A stretch of DNA of 64,000 bases from Marinomonas agarivorans (GTDB taxonomy: Bacteria; Pseudomonadota; Gammaproteobacteria; Pseudomonadales; Marinomonadaceae): positions 1 to 64,000 of the forward strand of contig NHNK02000004.1 in NCBI GenBank assembly GCA_002173415.2, written 5' to 3'. Below the pieces are notes generated by a model. The model saw only the letters and a program-made list of their open reading frames with translations. It had not been told where the DNA came from and searched no databases. This document shows, in pieces, positions 17,598 through 27,211 of the stretch. The translations under genes were made by a program, and so were the position numbers. How positions within the stretch are numbered: the stretch's first letter is position 1; each line of letters opens with the position of its first letter.

Positions 17598-18316
17598 TAT
17601 GTTTTTAATATCAAATTAAGATGACCAAGCGCAAAAGGCTGTTGTGCGAATACGGCGACATCACGCAAATTAAGTTCGGTTGTTTTATCTAAGGCAATAC
17701 TAGCCACCTTCTGACCATCAATATAGAGCTGACCTTTTTGGCTGAGTATCACCTCTATTTTAGGAATAGCATTTGAAGCAGTACTTGAAACAGCACTTGA
17801 AGAAACAGTACTTGAAATAGCAGAATGCGTTGTTGCTGAAGCACCTGTAGTAGAAGATGGTTGCAAGTGAGCAAACAGTTCCCATATGGCTTTTTCACCT
17901 GCTACAAGGGTACGTTGAGTAGGCACAAGTGCTACAGGTTGCTTTTCTCGTTTTAGCCATTGGCCTTTTTGCAACTCAAGCGTGATTTTTGCACCTCGCA
18001 CTTTCCCTGTTTTGATGTCGGAGACATGCTGATTTAATACGGTTAAGCGTGTTTTTGCCTGATTGATCTGATAACTAAGATCTTGCTTAATCTGCCTTAG
18101 CATCTCAGCATCATTCGATTTCATAGGAAAAGCAGAGTTTGTATCAAGCAAAATATTAGCTCGTTGCCATAACTCATTACTCAAATTGGCATATTGGAGC
18201 TGCAAAGCAGATCTTTCTTGAGAAAGTTGTGCAATCACTAATGCATGCTCACTCTGCTGTTTTACAGCGCAAGCGCTCAAAAGTAGCAAGTTAAAACCTA
18301 AAAGAATAAAACGCAT
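17585..18316 (-). CDS. Putative lipoprotein of unknown function
   Basis: I do not recognise the family. From ATG 18316 the protein has about 243 residues and a lipoprotein signal ending LLLSAC, so it is probably envelope-anchored. Residues 25-100 are charged and helical (QLSQERSALQLQYANLSN), possibly coiled coil. A Ser/Thr/Ala-rich linker at about 165-190 leads to a C-terminal strand-rich part. The upstream TTG frame start at 18388 is unlikely because it would bury the signal. It is divergent from the rhodanese gene and convergent with the DUF1338 gene. Confidence 0.65.
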   Translation of the reverse strand: MRFILLGFNLLLLSACAVKQQSEHALVIAQLSQERSALQLQYANLSNELWQRANILLDTNSAFPMKSNDAEMLRQIKQDLSYQINQAKTRLTVLNQHVSDIKTGKVRGAKITLELQKGQWLKREKQPVALVPTQRTLVAGEKAIWELFAHLQPSSTTGASATTHSAISSTVSSSAVSSTASNAIPKIEVILSQKGQLYIDGQKVASIALDKTTELNLRDVAVFAQQPFALGHLNLILKTYADR

Positions 18317-18471
18317 TTTGTTTTTCTCTTTTTGTGGGCACTTTTTGTGGATGTCATTTAGGCAATAGTGAATTTGAATAGATAACAATACGTCTTAACA
18401 CAGTTCACTATATGTACCCCATGTGTCAGGCGTGTATAATGCCAACAGTTTTTTTGCGAGTCTAACAAATT

Positions 18472-18891
18472 ATGATTGATCAAATTATCGAATTTTCAAC
18501 CAATCATTGGGAAATGGTTGGTCTATTCTTACTTCTACTTACCTTGGTATTCTGGGTAGAAAGCAAAGGGGCTGCCTCCAGCCTCACACCAGCTAGTGCT
18601 ACGGCATTAATCAATACCCAAGATGCTGTCGTTCTGGATATCAGGCCCGCTGCAGAATACAAAACCGGTTATATTACCGATGCCATTAATGTACCTGCAA
18701 CCACATTAAAGGACAGCCTAGGCAAACTGGAAAAGCATAAAGAAAAACCTGTCATTGTTGTGTGCAAAACCGGAATGGCTTCAGGCGCAGCAGCGAAGGA
18801 ATTACAAAAAAATGGCTTTACTTCCGTGTACAAAATGAAAGGTGGCATTGCTGAATGGCAAGCATCAAACCTACCACTTGTGAAAGGTTAG
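18472..18891 (+). CDS. Membrane-anchored rhodanese-like protein (YibN type)
   Basis: A 139-residue protein with one N-terminal membrane helix (residues 13-30, MVGLFLLLLTLVFWV) and a single rhodanese domain. The domain shows VVLDIRPAAEYKTGYI and the active-site loop VVCKTGMAS with the sulfur-carrying Cys, ending MKGGIAEWQ. It is the YibN type, found next to grxC and secB in many gammaproteobacteria. It probably moves sulfane sulfur at the inner membrane. It is followed by grxC after 10 bp. Confidence 0.88.
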   Translation: MIDQIIEFSTNHWEMVGLFLLLLTLVFWVESKGAASSLTPASATALINTQDAVVLDIRPAAEYKTGYITDAINVPATTLKDSLGKLEKHKEKPVIVVCKTGMASGAAAKELQKNGFTSVYKMKGGIAEWQASNLPLVKG

Positions 18892-18901
18892 GAGAATACA
18901 A

Positions 18902-19156
18902 ATGGCTGATGTATTAGTCTATTCAAGCAACTATTGCCCTTACTGCATGCGAGCAAAACAGCTCTTAAAATCCAAAGGGGTAAAATTCCAAGAAATTAAT
19001 GTCGATGGACGTCCGGCCGTAAGACAGGAAATGACCCAAAAGAGCGGTCAAACATCCGTACCGCAAATTTGGATCAATGAACAGCATGTAGGTGGTTGCG
19101 ATGATCTATTTGCTTTGGAGTTTAAAGGCAAATTAGACCCTATGCTGAGCAAATAA
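18902..19156 (+). CDS. grxC: Glutaredoxin 3
   Basis: An 84-residue thiol oxidoreductase that reduces protein disulfides with glutathione. The CPYC active site is at residues 12-15. The cis-proline glutathione site is TSVPQIWIN, and the GGCDDL motif matches the class I glutaredoxin pattern. Length and position between a rhodanese gene and secB are the standard gammaproteobacterial arrangement. Confidence 0.95.
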   Translation: MADVLVYSSNYCPYCMRAKQLLKSKGVKFQEINVDGRPAVRQEMTQKSGQTSVPQIWINEQHVGGCDDLFALEFKGKLDPMLSK

Positions 19157-19287
19157 TACGCTTCGACTGATTGAATGCTTAAGTCATCTTTTTTGTGACT
19201 ATTACCTAGCACTCAACCAGATAAAAAACTTAGGTTAGCAAGCACACAAGGAGCTTGCTTCTATCTCACTATCAATAAGGAATTACT

Positions 19288-19746
19288 ATGGCAGATAACG
19301 CTGAAGCCGTTGCACCACAACTTTCATTGCAACGTATTTTTTTAAAAGACTTATCCTTTGAATCACCTCGCTCTCCCGTTGTTTTTCAAGAAGAGTGGAA
19401 ACCTGAAGTCGGTTTAGAACTCAATACCAAAAGCCGTCAAGTGGGTGAAAATGCTTACGAAGTGGTATTGGAACTCACCATTAACGTTAAAAATAACGGC
19501 GAAGCCGCCTTCTTAATACAAGTCCAACAAGGTGGCCTATTTGCCATTGCTGGACTTGATGAGAAACAACTGCATCACGCTCTAGGTGCTTTTTGCCCTG
19601 GGACACTTTTCCCCTATGCACGTGAAAACGTCGATGCACTGTGTGTAAAAGGCAGCTTCCCAGCACTTATGTTGGCACCGGTGAACTTTGATGCTCTCTA
19701 TGTTGAAAGTTTAAAAAACCAGCAAGCTGAAGCAACAGAACAATAA
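19288..19746 (+). CDS. secB: Protein-export chaperone SecB
   Basis: A 152-residue cytosolic chaperone that keeps preproteins unfolded and delivers them to SecA. Typical segments are RIFLKDLSFESPRSP near the N-terminus, VVLELTINVKNN in the central sheet, QVQQGGLFAIAGL, and the C-terminal region ARENVDALCVKGSFPALMLAPVNFDALY. The acidic face and the final flexible tail are preserved. It ends a rhodanese-grxC-secB run, but a 131-bp gap after grxC leaves room for its own promoter. Confidence 0.96.
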   Translation: MADNAEAVAPQLSLQRIFLKDLSFESPRSPVVFQEEWKPEVGLELNTKSRQVGENAYEVVLELTINVKNNGEAAFLIQVQQGGLFAIAGLDEKQLHHALGAFCPGTLFPYARENVDALCVKGSFPALMLAPVNFDALYVESLKNQQAEATEQ

Positions 19747-19763
19747 ATACTCATTCGGCCCAT

Positions 19764-19795
19764 AGTTCGAATTACTATTTAATGTAATTCGAACT
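19764..19795. terminator. Perfect 12-bp inverted repeat after secB
   Basis: AGTTCGAATTAC (19764-19775) and GTAATTCGAACT (19784-19795) form a perfect stem with an 8-nt loop. No T run follows directly, so it may act as a stability hairpin or a protein site instead of an intrinsic terminator. Confidence 0.45.
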
Positions 19796-19838
19796 AGAGT
19801 TGTTGAATCGTTTTAAGGTTTTGAAAGGAGTGATGACA

Positions 19839-19964
19839 ATGGCGAAAAAGTCCAGAAAGCCTTGCCCTACTTGCATTCGCTTACGTTGGCTATCACTGTA
19901 TTTCCTCTGTATTGTACTGGTCGTTATTATTTTTGCGGATGAGTATCTCAAACATGGCAGTTAG
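19839..19964 (+). CDS. Small single-helix membrane protein (41 aa)
   Basis: A short reading frame. ATG at 19839 has AAGGAG 8 bp upstream, a good ribosome-binding site. The peptide starts MAKKSRKPCPTCIRLRW, with a basic patch and a C-x-x-C pair. It continues as one hydrophobic helix (LYFLCIVLVVIIF) and ends ADEYLKHGS. It overlaps the start of the next lipoprotein gene by 11 bp, so the two are probably translationally coupled. I do not recognise a family. The spaced start, membrane helix and overlap argue for a real gene. Confidence 0.5.
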   Translation: MAKKSRKPCPTCIRLRWLSLYFLCIVLVVIIFADEYLKHGS

Positions 19965-21630
19965 ACTATTTACCTTCTCTTTTTCCATACTCTTATTGGC
20001 AGGGTGTGCGACTTATAAACAAGACATTGATTCTGGTTTAAACCTTGCCCAAAAAGGTCAATGGCAAGAAGCCGAAAAGGCCATTGAATTAGCGTTAGAT
20101 AGCGACCAAGACACGCTATTACGCTTGCTTGAACAAGGCGCACTGGCGCAATATCAAGGAGATTTTACCCGCAGTAACGAACTACTAGAGCAAGCAGAAA
20201 AGCTCAGTGATACCTTCTTAGAAGAGAGCCTGACCAATCGTTCACTCGCCTTAGTCACAAACGAGAGACAAAAAAATTATACCGCAACAGGGTTTGAGCG
20301 AATCTACATTAACTTCTTCAAATCCCTTAACTACCTAGCTCTCGCTGAACAAGCAACCACACAACAGAAACGGCAGAGCTTACTGGATTCAGCATTAGTA
20401 GAGTCACGTCGTATCGATCTCAAGTTAAATGAAATCAGTACGTTAACCCCAAGTTATGAAGACATAAATGGCAAAAATAAATCCATTTCAAAAAAGGCAC
20501 TGACTTGGCTTTCCGGCTTCTATACAGGTGGTATTAAGACTGAAGACTTTGTTTATCGTGATGATGCATGGGGCCGCTACGTACAAGGCCTACAATACGA
20601 AATTAGTGGTGAATACGACGATGCTCGTATCGCCTACCAGCAAGCTGCACAACTCTACGACGCAGGCTATCGCAAACAATACGCACTACCAGACGATGTC
20701 GGTCAAAGAGCATGGCTTGATACGATTCGCATGATGCAAAAAGCCGGAGGTTGGGAAGCAGAATACCCAGCGCTCATAAAAGAAAAACTCTCCGAAAAAT
20801 ATCAAGCTCTATTAGCCTCTTATCAAGGTAAAGAAGCCGAGCTTGTCGTACTCGAAGCACAAGGCTTTGTACCAGCACGCAAAGAACTAAACATGGCACT
20901 TTATGCCTCACCCAGAGATTATTCCCTAGTACTCGAACCTGTGCTAGGTGGCACACAACAAGAAGCCAGAGACGCATCCCGCTGGTTTAGCATGGTGTAT
21001 GCAGATACGAATATTCTAAACTTGCTGGCAAATTACAAAGCCGGTGGTGCATGGAGTACCATTGCCGGTGTGTTTACCAAGCGTGTCATTCTTGGACGAG
21101 CAGTTTGGCGACAGCTTGAAAACCTGTCCATTGACCAAATGCTCTACGAAGCACCGATCCGCATAGCCGTGCCTTACTATGACCCTTTCACGGTTGCCCA
21201 AGGAAACACGAGGCTGTTGCAATCAAGCAGCGCAGACTCAAGCCTATTGACAGAAACCGCTTTACGCATGACATCGATCGCCGATATCGCCATACAAGAA
21301 CAACTGAGTCATGCCCATCGTGATATTTACGAAGCCCTGATAAAAGAACTTGTACGCAACCAGATTGCCTACCAAGCAAGCAAGCAGTTTGAAGACCCAG
21401 CAGCTAATCTACTCATCGGCTTGATTGGCAAAGTTGCCGTACTTGCCTCGGTTGCAGCAGACACACGCGCTTGGCTCACCCTGCCAGCCCAGATTCGTAT
21501 TGTGAGACAACCGATTACGGCTGGCACACAGTCCTTTACGTATGAAGCTCAATCGCAACAATTTCATTTAAATGATGTCACCATTAACAAGAACGACATT
21601 AAAGTGTGGAAAATTCGCAATCCCTATTAA
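19954..21630 (+). CDS. COG3014-type lipoprotein with TPR-like repeats
   Basis: From ATG 19954 the protein has about 558 residues and a lipoprotein signal ending LLLAGC. The N-terminal region (NLAQKGQWQEAEKAIELAL, then QYQGDFTRSNELLEQAE) looks like TPR helices. A later segment, YEISGEYDDARIAYQQAAQLY, is another TPR-like unit. The C-terminal half is a conserved domain of unknown role. COG3014 genes sit beside LpoB-like and LPP20-like lipoprotein genes in several marine gammaproteobacteria, as here, so it may work with them at the cell envelope. ATG 19939 is an alternative start. Confidence 0.75.
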   Translation: MAVRLFTFSFSILLLAGCATYKQDIDSGLNLAQKGQWQEAEKAIELALDSDQDTLLRLLEQGALAQYQGDFTRSNELLEQAEKLSDTFLEESLTNRSLALVTNERQKNYTATGFERIYINFFKSLNYLALAEQATTQQKRQSLLDSALVESRRIDLKLNEISTLTPSYEDINGKNKSISKKALTWLSGFYTGGIKTEDFVYRDDAWGRYVQGLQYEISGEYDDARIAYQQAAQLYDAGYRKQYALPDDVGQRAWLDTIRMMQKAGGWEAEYPALIKEKLSEKYQALLASYQGKEAELVVLEAQGFVPARKELNMALYASPRDYSLVLEPVLGGTQQEARDASRWFSMVYADTNILNLLANYKAGGAWSTIAGVFTKRVILGRAVWRQLENLSIDQMLYEAPIRIAVPYYDPFTVAQGNTRLLQSSSADSSLLTETALRMTSIADIAIQEQLSHAHRDIYEALIKELVRNQIAYQASKQFEDPAANLLIGLIGKVAVLASVAADTRAWLTLPAQIRIVRQPITAGTQSFTYEAQSQQFHLNDVTINKNDIKVWKIRNPY

Positions 21631-21683
21631 GCTAATAAGCCAGATAGATGGATTATTTTTTAAGACCTGATAAAGGATAAAAC

Positions 21684-22289
21684 ATGATGACCAAGCGTTT
21701 CTCCTTAAAAGTTTTCAGCCTAATGGCAATCAGCTTCATGCTAGTTGCTTGTGGCTCAACCAGCATCAAACGTGTCGATACCAACGAAGAAGTTGCTGTA
21801 TCCGATCGTTGGAATGACACAGACTCTCGCCTCGTTTCAGAAGAAATGATGGCCGATATGTTGACCTTCCCATGGTTTAGAGAATTTCAATTCTCAAACT
21901 CAGGCAGACCAACAGTGATTATTCAAACCATTCGCAATAAGAGCCATGAACATATCCCAGTGGATACCTTCATCAATGACATTAAACGCAGCCTACTTAG
22001 AGCTGGCAAAGTGGATTTTGTAGTATCGGGTGCCGAACGTGAAGACCTACGAGCTGAGCGTACGGACCAAGAACTGAATGCCGCAGCAGGTACAGCCGCC
22101 GCATTTGGCGAAGAACAGGGCGCAGGCTTTGCTCTCTCAGGCTCTATTAACTCTATTGTTGATTCCGATGGCGATAAGCGCGTCACCTTTTATCAAGTAG
22201 ACCTAAAATTGATCGATATGCAAACTAACCGAGAAGTGTGGAATGGACAGAAAAAACTTAAGAAAGTGGCTGAAAAGAGCTTCTTCTAA
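21684..22289 (+). CDS. lpoB: LpoB-like penicillin-binding-protein activator lipoprotein
   Basis: A 201-residue outer-membrane lipoprotein candidate with a signal ending FMLVAC. The mature part matches the LpoB/COG3417 pattern: RPTVIIQTIRNKSHEHI, then FINDIKRSLLRAGKVDFV, GAGFALSGSINSI, and VDLKLIDMQTNREVWNGQKK near the end. In E. coli, LpoB reaches through the peptidoglycan to activate PBP1b. It is flanked by COG3014 and LPP20-type lipoprotein genes and overlaps the latter by 47 bp, so the three form one unit. Confidence 0.82.
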   Translation: MMTKRFSLKVFSLMAISFMLVACGSTSIKRVDTNEEVAVSDRWNDTDSRLVSEEMMADMLTFPWFREFQFSNSGRPTVIIQTIRNKSHEHIPVDTFINDIKRSLLRAGKVDFVVSGAEREDLRAERTDQELNAAAGTAAAFGEEQGAGFALSGSINSIVDSDGDKRVTFYQVDLKLIDMQTNREVWNGQKKLKKVAEKSFF

Positions 22290-23355
22290 TACAGCTAAAA
22301 ACAGTGCCCTAGCCCTTATCGTTAGTGTGCTGTTAACAGGCTGCTTTGGACAAAATACCAAGCCAAGTACTGCCTCAAAGCCTGAGCGCACACCGGATTG
22401 GGTTCTTAACCCACCCAGTGATAGTCGTTATATTTACGGTGTTGGTAGCGCAGAAAAGTTTGAAGACCTAGTACAAAGCACCACACTGGCCCGACGTCAG
22501 GCCAATGCCGACATTGCCAGTCAATTGCGGATTACTGTCAGCCAGAGCAACATCCAAAACACGGAAGTAACCTCGGGCACAGGTCGCTCGGAGCAAGTAC
22601 TGTCATCCATGGCATCACAAACCCGTGTCGACACAGAAGCCCTCGCGTTGGAGCAAAGCGAAACGGTAGAAAGTCAGGCCGTTGGCAGATACGTGTATGT
22701 GCTACAACGACTTGACCGCGCACGCGTGGTGGCCAGCCTAAGGCAAGAAATTGATGAACTGGATGCGAAATTTGCCACCATAGTCGCCGATGTGGACACA
22801 ACTAATGTAGACACCGCTGACTTAATTAACCAATGGCGTGCCATGTTACCCGCACTGCCACTACTCGCTGAGAGAACACAAGCAGTCAACTTGCTCAAAC
22901 TCTACAGTAAAACAGTAGTAAACAAACCTAAATCAGCACAAATATTGGCCTTTGAAAAGCAACTAGATCGTTTATTAGTCGCCTTAGCGATACAGGTCGA
23001 AAGCCAAGTACCTGGCACAACCTCGTTAGTACAAAACGTCCGCAGTGGCTTAACAGATAAAGGCTTAACGCCAAGTAGTGCAGAGGTACTACAAAATCGT
23101 AAAGCGCCATTAAAATTGATGTTGCATGCCACCGCAACGGTGGAAAAACAAAAGGACAGAACCTACGTATTTCTAACGGTAAATGCAGCGTTGCAACAAA
23201 CGGTGAATAACGACAATGCCATGTTAGCGAACTGGTCACTAACAGAGCGTGGTGTCTCTGCCATAGCGTCCCAAGCACAACTAGCCGCACAAGGTAAAAT
23301 TGCAGATAAATTAACCGAACAAATTTTTGCCTACCTCACCAAAGCATCAGAATAA
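22243..23355 (+). CDS. LPP20-family lipoprotein
   Basis: A 370-residue protein with a lipoprotein signal (ALALIVSVLLTGC). The conserved N-terminal domain reads TPDWVLNPPSDSRYIYGVGSAE followed by ARRQANADIASQLRITVSQ, the LPP20 pattern, in which a short amphipathic helix follows the glycine-rich strand. The remainder (residues about 180-370) has no recognised domain. The start lies inside lpoB in another frame (47-bp overlap), pointing to coupled translation. The function is unknown; the neighbours suggest envelope maintenance. Confidence 0.75.
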   Translation: MDRKNLRKWLKRASSNTAKNSALALIVSVLLTGCFGQNTKPSTASKPERTPDWVLNPPSDSRYIYGVGSAEKFEDLVQSTTLARRQANADIASQLRITVSQSNIQNTEVTSGTGRSEQVLSSMASQTRVDTEALALEQSETVESQAVGRYVYVLQRLDRARVVASLRQEIDELDAKFATIVADVDTTNVDTADLINQWRAMLPALPLLAERTQAVNLLKLYSKTVVNKPKSAQILAFEKQLDRLLVALAIQVESQVPGTTSLVQNVRSGLTDKGLTPSSAEVLQNRKAPLKLMLHATATVEKQKDRTYVFLTVNAALQQTVNNDNAMLANWSLTERGVSAIASQAQLAAQGKIADKLTEQIFAYLTKASE

Positions 23356-23427
23356 ATAACTGGGCTTATACTTATTAGAAGAGGCTAGCAATAGAAACCC
23401 ATTCTCACAACAGTGAGGAACATACTA

Positions 23428-23457
23428 ACGGCAATGTTGAACATTGCCGTTTTTTTT
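23428..23457 (+). terminator. Intrinsic terminator after the lipoprotein operon
   Basis: ACGGCAATGTT (23428-23438) and AACATTGCCGT (23440-23450) form an 11-bp stem with almost no loop, followed by a run of T to 23457. It ends the COG3014-lpoB-LPP20 unit. The rest of the 300-bp gap up to the chemoreceptor gene shows nothing else I can name. Confidence 0.85.
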
Positions 23458-23656
23458 GCAGCACAATACATCTTTTACCGACTAATAATGGCACTTTTTA
23501 GAATAAGGATTAAGCTTAAGGTGAGAGATTTTTAACAAAAACCATTGATCTAACAGAGTTGTTTGCGTATTACTGTTATAGAATCGTTTGAAACGGTAAC
23601 CAATAAAACACCGGCTTTTCTCCCTCTATTTTCTCCCTATATAAAGGAGCGATGAA

Positions 23657-25627
23657 ATGAAAAAAACCTTATCCAAACACCTTTCAACAATTTCTTTACT
23701 CCCCACTGTAGTTTTACTGCTCATGACACTCGTTATGTTGATCACCTCTTTTGCAAATTACAACGACGCTAGGCACACCTATGACAATGCCAAGTTAGTC
23801 ACCTTTACCAGCGCGCTGGTGCATGAACTACAAAAAGAGCGGGGTATGACCGCTGGCTTTATTGGTTCAAAAGGACAAAAGTTCGCCAAAGAAATTTTGG
23901 AACAACGGGCAAATGTGGATGACAAATACAAACGACTGATGGATTACATCCCAGGTCATGATTTCAATAAAGTTACCGCAGGCACATTAGATGAATTTCA
24001 AAATCATCTATCGGATCTAGAACAGACTCGCAGCCGAGTAACAGACCTCTCTTTAGAACTTCGTCGAGCCATCAGCTATTACACCAAAGCCAATTCCATT
24101 TTATTGCATCTAAATAGTGTATTAGCCAACTCAGCCAGCAACACAGAAGGCATGCGCATGTTAAACACACTCTATAACCTCGCCTACACAAAAGAGCAGT
24201 CAGGCATTGAACGGGCTGTACTGAGTAATGCATTTGGCGCTAAACAGTTCACTGAAGCATCCTATGATCTATTTAATACCTTATTAACAAAACAACGCGT
24301 ATATATGGCCTCTGCGCAAGAAAACGCCTTACCAGAATTCAGAGACAAACTCGAAGCCGTCACCCTTAGCCCCGAAAATAAAAAGGTTGAGGAATTTCGT
24401 GAATACGCCATCATTCATAGCAAAGACACCTTAGATAAAGACGCCACCACTTGGTTTCAGGCATCAACCGAACGCATTAATCTGCTGAAAAAAACCGAAG
24501 ATGAGCTACTAGCATATACATTAAAAAGCGCTAGTGACGATTCAAATAGCAGTATCTTCGGGCTAGTCACCTACTCATTGTTAGCCCTATTTATGATGCT
24601 CTTAGCCTACATCGTCTACAGCATATTGAAATACCGTCAGCAACAAGCATCCTTAATTAAAAAAACCATGTCACGAGTTGAAAATCACCATGACATTTCA
24701 ACATCGATTGATGTGATTGCCGAAGACGATTTGGGCAAGATTGCCAATCTACTTAATAAGATGTTTGCTCGCTTACGAACCGATTTACAAGGGTTTCAAG
24801 AATCCTCGGCAAATATCGCCAATGAAAGCGAATCCACTGCCAGCGTCACAACACAAACTAAAGCGAACTTAATAAAACAGCAAAACAGCGTAGCAGACAC
24901 ACTCGCTCTAGTAGAATCCGTTGCCAACGGCATCACCACTAACACAGAACAAATTAAAACCTCAGTGCATTATGCAGAACAGTCAAAACAAAGCGCAGCT
25001 AAAGGGGAAGATGCGGTTGAAAAAGCCGTTGTAGGCATTAAGAAAACCGCAGATGAAATTAGCAAAGTGAATGATGAAATTGAACGAGTAGCAAAAAATG
25101 TCAGCGACATTGTTGGCATGGTCGATGTGATTCACTCAGTGGCGGATCAAACCAATCTATTGGCACTTAACGCCGCTATCGAAGCAGCGCGAGCCGGTGA
25201 ACAAGGTCGAGGCTTCGCAGTTGTTGCAGATGAAGTCAGAGCCCTAGCAAAACGCACCCAAGACTCAACCCAAGAAATCTCCAGTATTATTGATTACTTA
25301 ACTGAAAGCTCAGCCGCTGCAACCAGACTCATTAAAACCAGCGATGAACAAGCCAGTGAATCAGTAGCGCTAGCGGAAAACGTACACAAAGAATTGCATG
25401 ACATCGTTACTAACATGTCACAGCTCAATGATGTGAATAAAACCATATCCGCATCCGCCGAAGAGCAACTGGAAAATATGATCACCACCACCAACACCAT
25501 TCGTGAAATTGACACCCACGCAGTCGAAAATACTCAAGGTGCAGAATCCATGTCCGACTCGGCTATGCAACTATCAAAAATTGCTGCAGACATGTTAAAA
25601 CAAGTGAAAAAATACAAAGTTAAGTAG
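23657..25627 (+). CDS. Methyl-accepting chemotaxis protein with NIT sensor domain
   Basis: A 656-residue inner-membrane chemoreceptor. One membrane helix is at about 15-35 and another at about 298-318. The periplasmic domain contains [19 protein letters not shown], the signature of the nitrate/nitrite-sensing (NIT) domain. A HAMP-like segment (about 320-380) and the cytoplasmic signalling hairpin follow, with [20 protein letters not shown] and [15 protein letters not shown] at the tip. It signals to CheA/CheW; the ligand is inferred from the domain only. AAGGAG lies 9 bp upstream. It is not in an obvious operon. Confidence 0.88.
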   Translation: MKKTLSKHLSTISLLPTVVLLLMTLVMLITSFANYNDARHTYDNAKLVTFTSALVHELQKERGMTAGFIGSKGQKFAKEILEQRANVDDKYKRLMDYIPGHDFNKVTAGTLDEFQNHLSDLEQTRSRVTDLSLELRRAISYYTKANSILLHLNSVLANSASNTEGMRMLNTLYNLAYTKEQSGIERAVLSNAFGAKQFTEASYDLFNTLLTKQRVYMASAQENALPEFRDKLEAVTLSPENKKVEEFREYAIIHSKDTLDKDATTWFQASTERINLLKKTEDELLAYTLKSASDDSNSSIFGLVTYSLLALFMMLLAYIVYSILKYRQQQASLIKKTMSRVENHHDISTSIDVIAEDDLGKIANLLNKMFARLRTDLQGFQESSANIANESESTASVTTQTKANLIKQQNSVADTLALVESVANGITTNTEQIKTSVHYAEQSKQSAAKGEDAVEKAVVGIKKTADEISKVNDEIERVAKNVSDIVGMVDVIHSVADQTNLLALNAAIEAARAGEQGRGFAVVADEVRALAKRTQDSTQEISSIIDYLTESSAAATRLIKTSDEQASESVALAENVHKELHDIVTNMSQLNDVNKTISASAEEQLENMITTTNTIREIDTHAVENTQGAESMSDSAMQLSKIAADMLKQVKKYKVK

Positions 25628-25858
25628 CCTCCTCTTTTTTAACCTCCTAAGCTCAGGTAAAAAGCACAAACTAATGTGTTTTTTGCCTTAGTCACTCTAC
25701 ATAAGTCGCTCTACATAAATACCGCCATATTTCCCTGTCATGAAACTTTAGCAGAACCGTCTTCTAAGTGTCATTTACAACAATTAGCATGACATTGTTG
25801 TATCAAATTCGTGTTCCCTTGATGCTCTGTCTTAATACGAAAATATGAGGAAAGTAGA

Positions 25859-26659
25859 ATGCAAACACACTACCACGCCATATTTATCTCAGATGTTCAT
25901 TTAGGTACTCGTGCCTGCCAAGCCCAACATCTATTAGATTTTCTAACAAAAACCGACTGCGAAACACTGTACTTGGTGGGGGATATCATTGATTTACAAG
26001 AAATGAAAAAGAAAGCGCACTTCACCGAAGAGCACCGTAAAATCATCAGCCTCATCATGAAAAAAGCGAGAACAGGCACAAAAGTGATCTACATACCGGG
26101 TAACCATGATGCCTTTTTCCGTCAACTCGTCGGGCAAAGCATTGCCGGCATCGACATCAAATTAAACGATGTCTACACCAGCCTTGATGGTCGTCAATTT
26201 TATGTCAGTCACGGCGACGAATTTGATCAAATAGTCAAAGTTAGCCCCATTTTACTGGCCATTGGCGACCGCGCACATGGCCTCATGTTAAGGCTAAATA
26301 ACTGGGTTAACGGCACCAGAAAACTGCTAGGGCTACCTTACTGGTCCTTTGCTCACTACCTTAAACGACACATCAACAAAGCCAAACAATTCATTGCTCG
26401 CTTTGAACTAGCCGCCCTAAAATCCGCTGAAAGCCACAACGTCGACGGTTTTATCTGCGGCCACATACACTTTGCAGCGTTCCGCCAACAAAACGGCAAA
26501 CTTTACTGCAATGACGGCGACTGGGTCGAAAACTGCTCAGCCCTCGTCGAAAGCAAACAAGGCACACTCAGCCTAATTCATTGGACAGAAAACCCACACA
26601 CAATTGCCCAAGAACCTGCCATTGAAACCGAATGGAACGCAAAACCAATTACTCACTAA
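25859..26659 (+). CDS. LpxH-like UDP-2,3-diacylglucosamine diphosphatase / metallophosphoesterase
   Basis: A 266-residue calcineurin-type phosphoesterase. All five metal motifs are present in order: ISDVHLG, VGDIIDL, PGNHDAF, SHGDEFD and CGHIHFA. This set and the length place it with the LpxH family, which cleaves UDP-2,3-diacylglucosamine in lipid A synthesis. It resembles the LpxH2-like branch more than E. coli LpxH: the first motif is DVHLG, not DLHL. Whether it is the main LpxH or a paralogue cannot be decided here. It stands alone in its strand context. Confidence 0.8.
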   Translation: MQTHYHAIFISDVHLGTRACQAQHLLDFLTKTDCETLYLVGDIIDLQEMKKKAHFTEEHRKIISLIMKKARTGTKVIYIPGNHDAFFRQLVGQSIAGIDIKLNDVYTSLDGRQFYVSHGDEFDQIVKVSPILLAIGDRAHGLMLRLNNWVNGTRKLLGLPYWSFAHYLKRHINKAKQFIARFELAALKSAESHNVDGFICGHIHFAAFRQQNGKLYCNDGDWVENCSALVESKQGTLSLIHWTENPHTIAQEPAIETEWNAKPITH

Positions 26660-27041
26660 AACCATCGCGTACTAAAAAAGTCATAAAAACATTGGCTCAT
26701 GTCTTTATTCCCTCCTCTTGATAAGGGGAGGGCTAGGGTGGGGTTGGGGTCTGCTCTCAAATATGAAACGATGCCCTCGATGGTATAGGTTTAAGAGGTG
26801 GGTGGCCAGTTAATACTTTAGGTAAAAAAATTAACTTCTCCGTCGTCTGAGTTTGCTTTCTCACACCTTGTTCATTAGCCCCTCCAGTAAGGGGCTTTTT
26901 ATCGTTAAACCAAAAGAGTCATCTTTCCAGTCAAACTGTCCAGGAATGTGGGAAAATCAGTCTCTAGCCTTCTAGCCATGTTTGTTGAAGCTAGAAATAC
27001 TTTGTAATCAATATCTTACAGGAATTTACGATATTTCTTAC
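26660..27041. other. Gene-free stretch before the antA1 cassette
   Basis: No credible reading frame is visible. The left part has a purine-rich run with short CCTCC...GGAGG symmetry (about 26709-26750) of the kind often found as dispersed repeats; I cannot show other copies in this window. A terminator lies at 26877-26900. The right part leads into the promoter at 27042. Confidence 0.5.
26877..26900 (+). terminator. Intrinsic terminator
   Basis: AGCCCC (26877-26882) and GGGGCT (26891-26896) form a 6-bp stem with an 8-nt loop and a following T run. It marks the boundary between the housekeeping region and the accessory island. Confidence 0.75.
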
Positions 27042-27070
27042 TTGACGACTTCTACTGGTATCTCTAATCT
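27042..27070 (+). promoter_or_regulatory. Promoter of the antA1 RNA-immunity leader
   Basis: TTGACG (27042-27047) and TAATCT (27065-27070) are separated by 17 bp. The flanking ATTTCTTACTTGA is shared with the promoter of the second cassette at 32046, which supports both as related functional promoters. The transcript would run through the seqA boxes, the terminator and the C4-like RNA into antA1. Confidence 0.65.
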
Positions 27071-27114
27071 AGTTCTTGCGTTGGAACTCTTTTTGAGAAA
27101 AACCAACGTCGGGA

Positions 27115-27138
27115 TTCTCACCCCGCTAATTTCATAGG
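27115..27138 (+). promoter_or_regulatory. seqA-type box pair of cassette 2
   Basis: TTCTCAC (27115-27121) and TCATAGG (27132-27138) are exact complements of the two exposed segments of the RNA at 27212-27286 (GTGAGAA at 27263-27269 and CCTATGA at 27250-27256). The same two boxes, in the same order, recur downstream at 27298-27336. This matches seqA of phage P4. Confidence 0.65.
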
Positions 27139-27143
27139 CGCAC

Positions 27144-27187
27144 AAGTCGCCCGTTTTATGTTGTCTAATAACTCGCGGCTTTTTTTG
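27144..27187 (+). terminator. Attenuator-like terminator in the antA1 leader
   Basis: AAGTCGC (27144-27150) can pair with GCGGCTT (27175-27181, one G-T pair), followed by a T run to about 27186. The stem is weaker than in the other cassettes but the position is the same: after seqA and before the structured RNA. Confidence 0.45.
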
Positions 27188-27211
27188 TGCGTGATTCTGC
27201 CTATTTGTAAT

